From the NCBI GenBank assembly GCA_016125585.1, contig WGLL01000004.1, positions 62,001 through 126,000 on the forward strand: DNA of 64,000 nucleotides, written 5' to 3'. A program made the translations under genes and the position numbers. Origin of the DNA: Caulobacter sp. Its GTDB lineage: Bacteria > Pseudomonadota > Alphaproteobacteria > Caulobacterales > Caulobacteraceae. The notes beneath the pieces were generated by a model. The model worked only from the letters and a program-made list of their open reading frames with translations, did not search any database and was not told the DNA's origin. Positions within the stretch are counted from its first letter, which is position 1, and each line of letters opens with the position of its first letter. This document shows, piece after piece, positions 41,651 to 51,782 of the stretch.

Positions 41651-42349
41651 TCAGCCCTCGATCCAGCGCCGATAGCCCGCCGCCCGCAACTCGCAGGCGG
41701 GACAGGTCCCACAGCCATAGCCCCAGGCGTGGCGCTCGCTGCGGTCGCCCAGGTAGCAGGTGTGGGTGTCCTCGGCGATCAGGTCGACCAGGGGCGCGCC
41801 GCCCAGATGGCCGGCCATCTCCCAGGTGGCGGCCTTGTCGATCCACATCAGCGGGGTCTCCAGCACCAGCCGCGATTCCATGCCCAGGTTGATGGCGACC
41901 TGCAGCGCCTTGATGGTGTCGTCGCGGCAGTCCGGATAACCGGAATAGTCCGTCTCGCAGACCCCGGTGACGATGTGCTTGATCCCCCGCCGGTAGGCGA
42001 TCGCCGCGGCGAAGGTCAGAAACAGCAGGTTGCGCCCCGGCACGAAGGTGTTGGGCAGGCCGCCGGCGTTCATGGCGATCTCGGCCTCGGCGGTCAGGGC
42101 GGTGTCGCTGATCGCCCCCAGCACCGTCAGATCCAGCAGATGGTCCTCGCCCAGCCGGCCGACCGCGCGGGGATAGACCTCCGGCAGACGCTGCCGGAAG
42201 GCCTGTCGGACTTCCAGCTCGACCCGATGACGCTGGCCATAGTCGAAGCCGATGGTCTCGACCCGGTCATAGCGTTGCAGGGCCCAGGCCAGGCAGACGG
42301 CGCTGTCCTGGCCGCCGGAAAAGAGGACGAGAGCGGAGGAGGATGTCAT
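41651..42349 (-). CDS. queC: 7-cyano-7-deazaguanine synthase
   Basis: A 232-residue ATP-dependent enzyme converting 7-carboxy-7-deazaguanine to preQ0 in queuosine synthesis. The PP-loop is [31 protein letters not shown] follows, and the zinc site is formed by THTCYLGD and CGTCPAC near the C terminus. It is convergent with the P450 gene. No other queuosine gene is in the window. Confidence 0.95.
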   Translation of the reverse strand: MTSSSALVLFSGGQDSAVCLAWALQRYDRVETIGFDYGQRHRVELEVRQAFRQRLPEVYPRAVGRLGEDHLLDLTVLGAISDTALTAEAEIAMNAGGLPNTFVPGRNLLFLTFAAAIAYRRGIKHIVTGVCETDYSGYPDCRDDTIKALQVAINLGMESRLVLETPLMWIDKAATWEMAGHLGGAPLVDLIAEDTHTCYLGDRSERHAWGYGCGTCPACELRAAGYRRWIEG

Positions 42350-42380
42350 CCCTCCCCCATAGCCGCAAAACGCGCCGGGC

Positions 42381-43289
42381 TTAAGCGGCCGCGAACGCCG
42401 TCAGCTCGTCGTTCAGCCTTGCCGCATGTGTCAGCGGCAGACCGTGCGGGGCGCCCTCATAGACGACAAGCCGGGCCCCCGGGATGAGCGCCGCGCTGGC
42501 CCTGCCGGTCACCGCCAACGGCGCCGAAGCGTCCCTGTCGCCATGGACGACCAGGGTCGGGACCTTGATGGCCCTCAGATCGGGCCGGAAGTCGGTGACG
42601 ATCGAGGCCCGGATGCAGTCCAGCATGGCCTGGCGCGACACCGCCAGCATCAGCCGCTTGCCCCATTCGACCGTTCCGGGAGGGGTGTCCGCAACAAAAA
42701 AGGCGGCGGCGTTCTCGTCGATCCAGCCGGGAAAGTCGAGCAGCAGCCGGCGTCGAAGGCCCTCGATCGCCGCTGGGGGAAGGCCGGTCGGGTTGTCATC
42801 GGCGTGCAGCCGGAAGGGGGTCGTGGTCCCGATCAGAACCAGACCGGCGATACGGGCCTGGCCGCGCCGGGCGAGGTAGCGGGCCGCCTCGCCGCCGGCC
42901 ATGGAATGGGCGACAAGGGTGACGCCGTTCAGGTCCAGTCCGTCGATGACGGCGGCCAGGTCCTCAGACAGCTGCGCATAGTCATAGCCGCCGCCAGGGT
43001 CGCTCGACTGACCATGACCGCGCCGATCATAGGCCACGCAGCGAAAGCCGCGCTGCACCAGATCGGCCATCTGCACGCCCCAGAAGTCGGACGGCAGGGT
43101 CCAGCCGGCCAGGAACAGCAAGGTGGCGCGCGGTGGTCCATCCGGTCGCCAGTCGCGCACGAACAGCTGGACCCCGTCGCGGGTGGTCACGCGGCGAGGC
43201 GGGGCGGCCGGCTGACCAGCGGTCGCGACCGCGGGCGCCAGCGCCGTCGCGGCGAAGGCGGAGGTGGTGAAGAAGGTGCGTCTGTCCAT
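42381..43289 (-). CDS. Exported alpha/beta hydrolase
   Basis: A 302-residue alpha/beta hydrolase. The N terminus ([20 protein letters not shown]) looks like a twin-arginine export signal. The nucleophile is Ser in [11 protein letters not shown], the acid is Asp in HGDRDASAP, and the His is in GAPHGLP. The overall pattern matches haloperoxidase/arylesterase-type hydrolases. The oxyanion strand LFLAGW is typical. The substrate is unknown. Confidence 0.87.
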   Translation of the reverse strand: MDRRTFFTTSAFAATALAPAVATAGQPAAPPRRVTTRDGVQLFVRDWRPDGPPRATLLFLAGWTLPSDFWGVQMADLVQRGFRCVAYDRRGHGQSSDPGGGYDYAQLSEDLAAVIDGLDLNGVTLVAHSMAGGEAARYLARRGQARIAGLVLIGTTTPFRLHADDNPTGLPPAAIEGLRRRLLLDFPGWIDENAAAFFVADTPPGTVEWGKRLMLAVSRQAMLDCIRASIVTDFRPDLRAIKVPTLVVHGDRDASAPLAVTGRASAALIPGARLVVYEGAPHGLPLTHAARLNDELTAFAAA

Positions 43290-43390
43290 GGGGATCTCCG
43301 GGTCTGGCCGGCAACGCCAGCCTTCCCAGTATCCCCGGCCCCGCGACCTGGTCGATTACGCGCCGGGTAATCTCGCGGCGGACGCGCCGG

Positions 43391-43705
43391 CTACTTACCC
43401 GGGGCCGGCAGGGCCGCGAGATCGGCGTCGATCGCGTCCAGCAGGGAGTCGGGCAGGCGATCGGGGGCGTACTGCTGGATCGCCTTGAGCGGCAGGCCCT
43501 TCACCGGCTCGATTTCCGGGTTCTTGCTGATGCCGGGGATGTGCTTTTCCAGCACCGCCTGGGTCGCCGGATTGGCGATCAGCTCGCCCAGCGGCGTGGT
43601 CTTGGTCGACCAGGCGGCGTGCCCGGCGGCCGGCGCGGTTTCAGCCAGGGCGACGGCGGGCGCGGCGGTCGCGACAAGGGCCAGCGCGAGAACAAACGAC
43701 TTCAT
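43391..43705 (-). CDS. Small exported protein, unknown function
   Basis: A 104-residue protein with a clean signal peptide (MKSFVLALALVATAAPAVALA|E). The mature part contains TTPLGELIANPATQAVLEKHIPG and EPVKGLPLKAIQQYAPD, a short helical module I have seen as a C-terminal add-on in Caulobacterales esterases, here free-standing. I cannot assign a function. It is likely periplasmic. Confidence 0.7.
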   Translation of the reverse strand: MKSFVLALALVATAAPAVALAETAPAAGHAAWSTKTTPLGELIANPATQAVLEKHIPGISKNPEIEPVKGLPLKAIQQYAPDRLPDSLLDAIDADLAALPAPGK

Positions 43706-43832
43706 GGGATCCCCCGGAAATGGTGCAGCTGCGGCTCTCTGGCCGCGCGGCGACAGACTGCGCCAGACCGGCGCCGCCGCCAATGGGAATCTTGGCGTTG
43801 CGGAGGCATGCGGCGACGCGCAAGCTGGCGTC

Positions 43833-44453
43833 ATGAGCGCCCCGCCCGTCACTGTTCTGACCGCGGCGCCGCGGGAGGCGGCGGCGATCCGGGCGGCGGT
43901 GCGCGGCGCCGATCCGGCCTGGATCAGTCCGGCCACCCGACTGGCCGGGCCGCGGGACGTCGACGGTCTGGTAGCCCTGCTGGCGGACCCCCGGGTCTCG
44001 GGGCCGATCTACGATCTTCCCCGCCCCATCGATGCGGTGCGGATCAGCGGCTGGATCGATCTGGCCCTGCGGTTGCGTGACGCCGGCGAGGCGCTGCTGA
44101 CCGTCAGCGAGGACGCCGATGGCGCCATCGGCGGCTATAGCTGGTTCACCGTCTGGCCCGAGCGGTCCTCGGCCGAAATCGCCGGCGCCCGGCGCGCCGA
44201 CCAGCAGAACCAGGGCGGCGGGACGGCGGGCGCGGCGCGATCCTTCGGCTTCATGTTCGAGGTGTTGGGCGTCCGGCTGGTCGGGCTGACGGCGGCGCTG
44301 GACAACGTCCGCTCGGCCCGGGTCATCGAGGCGGCAGGCTTTGTCGACATGGGCGAACGGCTGAGCATCGCGCCGGACGGCGCCGCGCGGCGCTCACGTT
44401 ACTGGGAGATGTCGCGAGAGGATTGGCTGACGCGGCGGCGCCCGATTACCTAG
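43833..44453 (+). CDS. GNAT-family N-acetyltransferase-like protein
   Basis: A 206-residue protein with the GNAT pattern towards its end: central strands (GYSWFTVWPERSSAEIAGA), helix (GAARSFGFMFEVLGVRLVGLTAALDNVRSARVIEAAGFVDMGE) and the final LNxxS-like segment. The classical R/QxxGxG/A acetyl-CoA loop is weak (NQGGGTAGAA). It resembles RimJ/RimL-type enzymes or their relatives. ATG 43833 is the natural start. The substrate is unknown. Confidence 0.7.
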   Translation: MSAPPVTVLTAAPREAAAIRAAVRGADPAWISPATRLAGPRDVDGLVALLADPRVSGPIYDLPRPIDAVRISGWIDLALRLRDAGEALLTVSEDADGAIGGYSWFTVWPERSSAEIAGARRADQQNQGGGTAGAARSFGFMFEVLGVRLVGLTAALDNVRSARVIEAAGFVDMGERLSIAPDGAARRSRYWEMSREDWLTRRRPIT

Positions 44454-44484
44454 GCTGCAACAAGGCAAAGACCCGGAGGACGCC

Positions 44485-45915
44485 ATGCGTTTCGACGCCG
44501 ACTACACCATGACCATCGGCGGCAAGGCCGCGCCCGTTTCCGCCACCTTCGACGTGCTCAACCCGGCCAATGAAAAGGTCATCGGCCAGGCGCCCGACTG
44601 CAGCCGCGAGCAGCTGGACGAGGCGGTCGCCGCCGCCCGCAAGGCCTTCCCCGCCTGGGCCGCGACTCCCATCGCCAAACGCCGCGAGGCCCTGCTGGCC
44701 ATCGCCGGGGTGCTGGGGGCCAATGTCGAGGATCTCAAGCGGCTGCTGACCAGCGAACAGGGCAAGCCGCACGGCGACGCCATGGGCGATGTGCTGGGCG
44801 GCGCCTACTGGTGCCAGGCCACAGCCAGCCTCGATCTGCCGGTGACCGTAGTCGAGGACACCGCCGAGCGCCGGGGCGAGACCCGCCATGTGCCGATCGG
44901 CGTGGTCGGGGCCATCGCCCCGTGGAATTTCCCGGTCATCCTGGCCTTCTTCAAGGTCGCCCCGGCCCTGCTGGCCGGCAACACCATGGTGCTGAAGCCC
45001 TCGCCCTTCACCCCGCTGACCACCCTGAAGATCGGCGAGCTGCTGCGCGGCGTCCTGCCCGACGGGGTGCTGAACGTGGTGACCGGCGGCGACGATCTGG
45101 GCCCCTGGATGACCAGCCATCCCGGCTTCGACAAGATCAGCTTCACCGGCTCCACCCAGACCGGCCGCAAGGTGATGCAGAGCGCGGCCTCGACCCTCAA
45201 GCGGGTCACCCTGGAGCTCGGCGGCAATGACGCGGCCATCGTCATGCCCGACGTCGATGTCGCCCAGGTGGCCGAACAGCTGTTCTGGGCCGCCTTCCGC
45301 AACACCGGCCAGATCTGCATCGCCACCAAGCGGATGTACGTCCACAAGGACATCTACGAGCCGCTGAAGGAGGCGCTGGTCGCCTACGCCGCCACGGTCA
45401 AGATGGGCGACGGCGCCGAGCAGGGCACCCAGATGGGCCCGATCCAGAACAAGCTGCAGTACGCCCGGGTGCTCGACCTGATCGAGGACGCCCGCGCCAA
45501 GGGCTACAAGTTCCTCATCGGCGGCGAGAAGAGCACCGCGCCCGGCTACTTCGTGCCGGTGACCATCATCGACAATCCGCCGGAGGATTCCCGCATCGTG
45601 CAGGAGGAACAATTTGGCCCGGTGTTGCCGCTGCTCAAGTTCGACGACCTCGACGAGGTGATCGGCCGGGCCAACGCCAGCGACTACGGCCTGGGCGGCT
45701 CTGTCTGGTCCGCCGACGAGGACCGGGCCCTGGAGATCGCCTCGCGCCTGGCCACCGGCACCGTCTGGATCAACGAGAGCCAGCATCTGTCGCCGCTGGC
45801 GGCCTTCGGCGGCCACAAGCAGTCGGGGGTCGGGGTCGAGGGGGCGCTGGAGGGCCTGCTGGAATACACCAACACCCAGACGGTCTTCGTCAAGAAGAAG
45901 GCGGCGGCCGCCTAG
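44485..45915 (+). CDS. Aldehyde dehydrogenase family protein
   Basis: A 476-residue NAD(P)-dependent aldehyde dehydrogenase: oxyanion Asn in APWNFPVIL, general base Glu in LELGGNDAAIV, catalytic Cys in NTGQICIATKRMYV, and the cofactor loop FTGSTQTGRKVM. It is complete and normal in length. The C terminus ends in KKKAAAA. The specific aldehyde is not predictable. The nearby P450 and PQQ dehydrogenase would both yield aldehydes, but no operon links them. Confidence 0.92.
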   Translation: MRFDADYTMTIGGKAAPVSATFDVLNPANEKVIGQAPDCSREQLDEAVAAARKAFPAWAATPIAKRREALLAIAGVLGANVEDLKRLLTSEQGKPHGDAMGDVLGGAYWCQATASLDLPVTVVEDTAERRGETRHVPIGVVGAIAPWNFPVILAFFKVAPALLAGNTMVLKPSPFTPLTTLKIGELLRGVLPDGVLNVVTGGDDLGPWMTSHPGFDKISFTGSTQTGRKVMQSAASTLKRVTLELGGNDAAIVMPDVDVAQVAEQLFWAAFRNTGQICIATKRMYVHKDIYEPLKEALVAYAATVKMGDGAEQGTQMGPIQNKLQYARVLDLIEDARAKGYKFLIGGEKSTAPGYFVPVTIIDNPPEDSRIVQEEQFGPVLPLLKFDDLDEVIGRANASDYGLGGSVWSADEDRALEIASRLATGTVWINESQHLSPLAAFGGHKQSGVGVEGALEGLLEYTNTQTVFVKKKAAAA

Positions 45916-46074
45916 CCGCTCCGCCGCCGTTCACGGGTCAGGGCTTCGCCCGACGGCGAGCCGGCCCGGGCGGGGCGGCGAGAGAGGGAACATGGCCAGG
46001 ATGGCGGGGCTTTTTCAACGCGACGATGAAACCCATCCGATCATCGCGCGTCGTTCATCCTGCAAATGGGGGGC

Positions 46075-48513
46075 TCAACCCTGGGCGGCGTCGGGTTCCG
46101 CCGGCGGCGACAGGGCCTCCTCGATGGCCGCGAACAGCCGGCCAACCTCGATGGGCTTGGCGACGAAGCCGTCCATGCCGGCGGCGCGGTATTCGGCGAT
46201 CTGATGCGACATGGCGTTGGCCGTCAGGGCGATGATCGGGGTGCGGGCGCGGCCGGTGGCTCGTTCCCGCTCCCGGATCATCCGCGCCGCCGTCGGCCCA
46301 TCGATCTCGGGCATCTGCACATCCATCAGGATGACATCCCAGACCTCCGCCTCCCAGGCGGCGAAAGCCTCACGGCCGTTGCTGACGACCACCGGCTCAA
46401 CGCCGACCTGATGCATCAGGGTCTTGAGAACCAGCTGGTTGACCTCGTTGTCCTCGGCCGCCAGCACCCGGACAGCCTGTTCCGAACCGGAAGGCTGCGG
46501 CGGCGATAGCGGGACCTGCGGCGCCGTCCGCTCGATGTCCGACAGTCGATCCAGGGGCAGCACCACCTTGAAGGTGGTCCCTTCCCCCAGTCGGCTTTCG
46601 GCGGATATCTCGCCGCCCATCAGTTCGGTCAGCTGGCGGCAGATGGCCAGCCCCAGGCCGGTGCCGCCATAGCGGCGCGAGGTCGAGGCGTCGGCCTGTT
46701 CGAAGCGTTGGAACAGCCGGGCCAGGGGCTCGGGGGCGATGCCGATCCCGGTGTCGGACACGCTGAACACCAGCGCTGTGTCGGGACGGTCGACCGTAAC
46801 GCGGATTTCGCCTGCCTCGGTGAACTTCAGGGCGTTGGAGATCAGGTTGTAGAGTATCTGTCGCACCCGGGTGGCGTCGCCGAGATAGGTCCCGCGCGCC
46901 GCCGGCTCGACCCGCAGATCGAAGCTCAGGCCCTGTTTGTTGGCCAGGGCGGTGAAGGCCGCATGGGCGCCCCGCGCCAGGTCCCGCAGGTCGAATTCCG
47001 CCTGTTCCAGCTCCAGCCGTCCGGCCTCGATCTTGGACAGGTCGAGCACGTCGTTGAGCACCGCCAGCAGGCTCTCTCCCGACTGGCGCACGACGTCGAG
47101 GCGTTCGCGCTGAACATCGCTGAGCTCGTCGGCGGCCATGGCCTGGGCCATGCCGAGCACCCCGTTCAGGGGGGTGCGGATCTCGTGGCTCATGGTGGCC
47201 AGGAAGGTCGACTTGGCGGTGTTGGCAGCTTCGGCGTCATTGCGCGCCTGGATCAGCTCGGCCTCGGCCCGCTTGCGGTCGCTCATGTTCTGTAGGGCGC
47301 CGACCAGACGCAGAGGTCGTCCGTCCTCGCGGGTGAACAGCTTGGCCGCGCCCTGGGCCCAGACCTCGACACCATCGCCGCGATTGACCCGATAGATGGG
47401 ATTGTAGCGCTCCCCGGTCTCTACATGCCGGCGCCAGCAGGCTTCGACCCGTTCGCGATCGCGCGGATCGATGCCGAGGAAGATGTCCCTGGACAGATCG
47501 GCATAGGTCTGGGGGCGTTCGTAGAAGGTGTCCTCGGCGCCGACCTTGATCAATTCACGCCGCACATAGTCCATTTCCCAGACGTGCAGGTCGGCCAGTT
47601 CCATGGCCAGGGTCAGCCGCTGTTCGGAGCGCTCCGAACGCTCAAGGGCCTCGACCAGCTCTGTGATGTCGCTGGCGCTGACCACCACCCCGCCGATATT
47701 GCCGTCGGAATCGCGCCAGGGCTTGTAGTCGACGTTGAGCCAGACCCCCATGCCGATCGGCAGCATGGTGTAGACGCGGCGGGCGCTGGTGGTTTCTCCC
47801 CTCAGCGCAGCCTCGAAATTGTCGAGGGACGGTCGGTAGACCTCTGGCGCGATCTCGACCAGATTTCGGCCCATGTAGCTGCCGCGCGTCAGCCCGAGGC
47901 TGCGGGCCCAGATGCCACTGGCGGCGATGATGTTGAGCGCCTTGTCGGTCAGCACCAGCGAGGTCGGCACCGCCGCGACCAGAGCCTCCAGGGTGGTGCG
48001 GGTCGCCTCAAGCGCCTTGCTGGACTGGGCGTGGTCGTGGGTGGCCTGGGCCCGCTCCCATTCATCGGCGACGAACTCGGCGAGCGCGGCCATGCGCTCG
48101 GCGTTTGCCGCGTCATAGGGCTGGGGCGAGGTGCTGATCACCGCCAGAACGCCGGGCGTGGTTCCGTTCTTCAGCCGGATCGGGGTGGCGATATAGGCGC
48201 GGATAAAGGGCGGGCCGGCGACCATCGGACCCTTGGCGAACCGCTCATCCAGCCGGGCGTCCGCGATCCATAGCGGCTCGCCGCTGGAAATCACCATCTC
48301 GGCGACCCGGTCGCGAGGAGGAAACATGCCCTCGGCGAACCGGCTGCGCCAGGCCAGCCCGTCCTTGACCAGGATGATGGTGCTCTGGGCGTCGCTGAAC
48401 AGGCTCTTGGCGAAACGGGTGGCCCGGTCGAAGACCTCGAGCGACAGGGCGATGCCGAACGGCATCGGCGACCTGGGGGCAGGCTCCGACGCGCCTGTGT
48501 TGCGGCCTTCCAC
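46075..48513 (-). CDS. GAF-PAS-PAS hybrid sensor histidine kinase
   Basis: An 812-residue cytoplasmic kinase with a GAF-like domain (about 20-155), two PAS domains (175-290 and 300-415), HisKA with His443 (MSHEIRTPLNG), HATPase_c (NLISNALKFTE, DTGIGI, GGTGLGLAI) and a C-terminal receiver with phosphoacceptor Asp in ILMDVQMPEIDG and Lys in VAKPIE. There are no membrane helices. The ligand is unknown, and redox, light or a small molecule via PAS/GAF are all open. Met17 is an alternative start. The 159-base gap downstream holds no gene. Confidence 0.92.
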   Translation of the reverse strand: MEGRNTGASEPAPRSPMPFGIALSLEVFDRATRFAKSLFSDAQSTIILVKDGLAWRSRFAEGMFPPRDRVAEMVISSGEPLWIADARLDERFAKGPMVAGPPFIRAYIATPIRLKNGTTPGVLAVISTSPQPYDAANAERMAALAEFVADEWERAQATHDHAQSSKALEATRTTLEALVAAVPTSLVLTDKALNIIAASGIWARSLGLTRGSYMGRNLVEIAPEVYRPSLDNFEAALRGETTSARRVYTMLPIGMGVWLNVDYKPWRDSDGNIGGVVVSASDITELVEALERSERSEQRLTLAMELADLHVWEMDYVRRELIKVGAEDTFYERPQTYADLSRDIFLGIDPRDRERVEACWRRHVETGERYNPIYRVNRGDGVEVWAQGAAKLFTREDGRPLRLVGALQNMSDRKRAEAELIQARNDAEAANTAKSTFLATMSHEIRTPLNGVLGMAQAMAADELSDVQRERLDVVRQSGESLLAVLNDVLDLSKIEAGRLELEQAEFDLRDLARGAHAAFTALANKQGLSFDLRVEPAARGTYLGDATRVRQILYNLISNALKFTEAGEIRVTVDRPDTALVFSVSDTGIGIAPEPLARLFQRFEQADASTSRRYGGTGLGLAICRQLTELMGGEISAESRLGEGTTFKVVLPLDRLSDIERTAPQVPLSPPQPSGSEQAVRVLAAEDNEVNQLVLKTLMHQVGVEPVVVSNGREAFAAWEAEVWDVILMDVQMPEIDGPTAARMIRERERATGRARTPIIALTANAMSHQIAEYRAAGMDGFVAKPIEVGRLFAAIEEALSPPAEPDAAQG

Positions 48514-48587
48514 GAACTGTCACCTTCCCCAATCGTCTGGCGGCACTATGGGGAAGTGGGGTTAACCGGCTGTTTCTGATGGGTGCG

Positions 48588-51500
48588 TCAAAGATTCAGC
48601 AGCGCCGGGTCGCCGCCCTGGGCAGTGATGTTGATGCTGACCGCGCGCTCGACGCTGTAGCGCGCCAGGGCGTCGGGGCCGCCGGCCTTGGGGCCGGTGC
48701 CGGAAAGGCCCTGGCCGCCGAACGGCTGGACACCGACCACGGCCCCGATCATCGAGCGGTTGACGTAGACATTGCCGGCGGGGACCAGGGCCTTGACCTG
48801 CTCGGCGAAGGACTCGATGCGGCTGTGGACCCCCAGGGTCAGGCCGTAGCCTCGCGCCGCCAGGCCGGTGGCGACCTGAACCAGCTTCTCCGGATCGTAG
48901 CGGACGATGTGCAGGATCGGGCCGAAGACCTCCCGCTCGAGAAAGTCAGCCCCGGGAATTTCCGCCAGGACCGGCCCGAAGAAGGTCCCGCCCGCGGGCG
49001 AGTCCAGCACCTTCAGGACCCTGGCCTCGCGGTTCAGCCGGGCCAGGTGATCCGTGAGCGTCCTGTGAGCCTCGGCGTCGATCACCGGGCCGATGTCGGT
49101 TCGCGGGTCGGCCGGATCGCCGACCACCAGGGCGTCCATCGCCCCGATCAGGCCCTCGATCAGGTGATCGGCGGTCTCACGGGGCAGGAACAGCAGGCGC
49201 AGGGCCGAACAGCGCTGGCCGGCCGAGCCGAAGGCCGACTGAATGACGTCGTCGATGACCTGTTCGCGCTGGGCCGTGGTGTCGACGAACATGCCGTTCA
49301 GCCCGCCGGTCTCGGCGATGAAGGGCACGATCGGCCCCCGGCGGGCGGCCAGGGTCTGGTTGATCCGCCAGGCGGTTTCGGTGCCGCCGGTGAAGGCGAC
49401 GCCGTCGCAGCCGGGATGGGCGGTCAGGGCGGCGCCGACCGTCTCGCCGCGCCCGGGCGTCAGGGCCAGCAGTCGAGGATCAAGGCCGGCGGCATGGAAC
49501 AGCCGAACCGCTTCAGCGGCGATCAGCGGGGTCTGCTCGGCCGGCTTGGCGATGACGGCGTTGCCGGCGGCGAGGGCGGCGGCGATCTGGCCGGTGAAGA
49601 TGGCCAGCGGGAAGTTCCACGGGCTGATGCAGACAAACACCCCCCGGCCGCGCAGTTCCAGGGTGTTGGTCTCGCCGACCGGCCCCTTCAGGGTCTCGGG
49701 CATGGCGAACTTCATTTCCGCCAGCCGGGCGTAGTAGCGGCAAAAGTCGGCGGCTTCCCGCACCTCGGCGACGCCGTCGTTCAGGGTCTTGCCGGCCTCG
49801 CGGGTGCAGATGGCGATCAGGTGGTCGCGGTTGTCCTCCAGGGCGTCGGCCATGGCCCGCAGCACCCGGGCCCGCTCCAGGCCGCCGGCGGCGTCCCAGG
49901 TCCGCTGGGCGATGCGGGCGGCGGCGAAGGCGGCGTCGATCTGGTCGCTGCTCGCCTCGGCCACGGTTCCGACCGTCATGCCGTGGTCGGCGGGATTGAT
50001 CACCGCCTCGCCCTTGCCGGCGGAGAGTGTCGGCAGGCCGGCGATCGCGGCGGTCAGCCGCTCTCGCTCGGCGGTCACCGAGAGATCGACGCCCGCGGAA
50101 TTGAGCCGATCGCCATAGATCTGGGCCGGCAGCGGGATCTTGCGATGCGGCCCCGGCCCGACCGCCTCGACCTCGACGACCGGATCGACCACCACCGTCT
50201 CCGGCGGCACCCGCTCGTCGAGCAGGGCGTGGACGAAGCTGGTGTTGGCGCCGTTCTCCAGCAGGCGGCGGACCAGATAGGGCAGCAGGTCCTCATGGCC
50301 TCCGACCGGGGCATAGGCGCGGACGAAGATGCCGTCGTAGAGGTCGTCGGCGGCCTTGTAGAGCGCCTCGCCCATGCCGTGCAGCCGCTGGAACTCGATC
50401 TTCACCCCGGCGGCGCGGGCCATGCGGCGCACGGCGGCCAGGCTGTGGGCGTTGTGGGTGGCGAACTGGCCGTAGAGATGCGGCGCGGCGTCGATCAGGG
50501 CCCGGGCGCAGACCAGGTAGGACAGGTCGGTCGCGCTCTTGGTGGTGTAGACCGGATAGCCGGGGCGGCCGTTCACCTGGGCGCGCTTGATCTCGCTGTC
50601 CCAGTAGGCGCCCTTGACCAGCCGCACCATGAAGCGGCGGCCGGTGGCCTTGGCCAGCTCGGCCAGGCGGGCGATCACCTGCGGGCAACGCTTCTGATAG
50701 GCCTGCACCGCCAGGCCAAGGCCGGCCCAGTCGCCCAGTTCCGGCTCCGCCGCCAGACGCTCCAGCAGCTTCAGGGAGATCACCAGCCGGTCGGCTTCCT
50801 CGGCGTCGAGGGTGAAGTTCAGATCATGCTTCGCCGCGATAAGGGCCAGGCGTTTGACGCGCGGATAGAGCTCGCTCCACACCCGCTCTTCCTGGGTCGC
50901 CTCATAGCGCGGCGACAGGGCCGACAGCTTGACCGAGATGCCGTGGCCGGCCTCGGGACCCTGACCGCCGGACAGCCGGCCGACGGTGGCGATGGCGTCG
51001 GCGTAGGCCTTTTCATACCGTTCGGCGTCGGCAGCGGTGCGGGCGCCCTCGCCCAGCATGTCGAAGCTGCAGATGTCGCCCTCGCCCTTGGCCCGGGCGA
51101 TGGCCGCCTCGATGGTGCGGCCCAGCACGAACTGCTCGCCCATGATGCGGATGGCCTGGCCGACGGCGGCGCGGATCACCGGCTCACCGACCCGCCCCGC
51201 GAGACGCTTGATGAAGCCGGGCAGGTCGCTGCGGGCCTCGTCATCGACCTCGACCAGCTTGCCGGTCAGCATCAGGCCCCAGGTCGAGGCGTTGACGAAC
51301 AGGCTGCCCGACTTGCCCATGTGGCTGGCCCAGTCGGCGCTGCCGATCTTCTCGGCGATCAGCCGGTCCTTGGTGTCCTCGTCGGGGATGCGCAGCAGGG
51401 CCTCGGCCAGGCACATCAGGGCCAGACCCTCGCGGGTCGACAGGGAAAACTCCTGCAGGAAATTCTCGACCACGCCCTGACGGCGGGCCGAGCGGCGGGC

Positions 51501-51650
51501 CCCGCGGACCAGGGCCTCGGCCTCGGCGCGGACGGCGGCGCGATCCTCCGCAGACAGGGGCGCGGCGGCGAGGAGCTGGCGAACCGTCTCCGTCTCGTCC
51601 TGGAACTTGAAGGCGTCGAGGCTGTCCCAGTCGATCATTTGCTGGCTCAT
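48588..51650 (-). CDS. putA: Bifunctional proline dehydrogenase/P5C dehydrogenase
   Basis: A 1020-residue PutA that oxidises proline to glutamate. The FAD-binding proline dehydrogenase barrel occupies about residues 150-470 (SVKLSALSPRYE, FMVRLVKGAYWD, YAPVGGHEDLLPYLVRRLLENGA), and the aldehyde dehydrogenase domain about 540-1000 (ISPWNFPLAIFTGQ, FIAETGG, catalytic Cys in SAGQRCSALR). The N-terminal ribbon-helix-helix DNA-binding domain of the enterobacterial enzyme is absent, so it is not a self-repressor. No adjacent Lrp-type activator is visible. It is divergent from the esterase gene across 132 bases. Confidence 0.95.
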   Translation of the reverse strand: MSQQMIDWDSLDAFKFQDETETVRQLLAAAPLSAEDRAAVRAEAEALVRGARRSARRQGVVENFLQEFSLSTREGLALMCLAEALLRIPDEDTKDRLIAEKIGSADWASHMGKSGSLFVNASTWGLMLTGKLVEVDDEARSDLPGFIKRLAGRVGEPVIRAAVGQAIRIMGEQFVLGRTIEAAIARAKGEGDICSFDMLGEGARTAADAERYEKAYADAIATVGRLSGGQGPEAGHGISVKLSALSPRYEATQEERVWSELYPRVKRLALIAAKHDLNFTLDAEEADRLVISLKLLERLAAEPELGDWAGLGLAVQAYQKRCPQVIARLAELAKATGRRFMVRLVKGAYWDSEIKRAQVNGRPGYPVYTTKSATDLSYLVCARALIDAAPHLYGQFATHNAHSLAAVRRMARAAGVKIEFQRLHGMGEALYKAADDLYDGIFVRAYAPVGGHEDLLPYLVRRLLENGANTSFVHALLDERVPPETVVVDPVVEVEAVGPGPHRKIPLPAQIYGDRLNSAGVDLSVTAERERLTAAIAGLPTLSAGKGEAVINPADHGMTVGTVAEASSDQIDAAFAAARIAQRTWDAAGGLERARVLRAMADALEDNRDHLIAICTREAGKTLNDGVAEVREAADFCRYYARLAEMKFAMPETLKGPVGETNTLELRGRGVFVCISPWNFPLAIFTGQIAAALAAGNAVIAKPAEQTPLIAAEAVRLFHAAGLDPRLLALTPGRGETVGAALTAHPGCDGVAFTGGTETAWRINQTLAARRGPIVPFIAETGGLNGMFVDTTAQREQVIDDVIQSAFGSAGQRCSALRLLFLPRETADHLIEGLIGAMDALVVGDPADPRTDIGPVIDAEAHRTLTDHLARLNREARVLKVLDSPAGGTFFGPVLAEIPGADFLEREVFGPILHIVRYDPEKLVQVATGLAARGYGLTLGVHSRIESFAEQVKALVPAGNVYVNRSMIGAVVGVQPFGGQGLSGTGPKAGGPDALARYSVERAVSINITAQGGDPALLNL

Positions 51651-51782
51651 GGTGGCTGCGGCGTGCGGCGCCTAATATGCCCAGACGCGACGCAGGGGAA
51701 GCGTTCGCCGATGCGGCGGCTGGCGAAGCGGCCGGAAGGCGCTAGTCTGGCCGGCGGGGCGCTGGCCGCCCGGTGGAAAGTG

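Noticed and set aside
48579-51782. A plus-strand open frame running through the whole putA gene into the esterase
   Set aside because: The first 1000 codons are the antisense of putA. The true gene begins at the lipoprotein signal at 51783.
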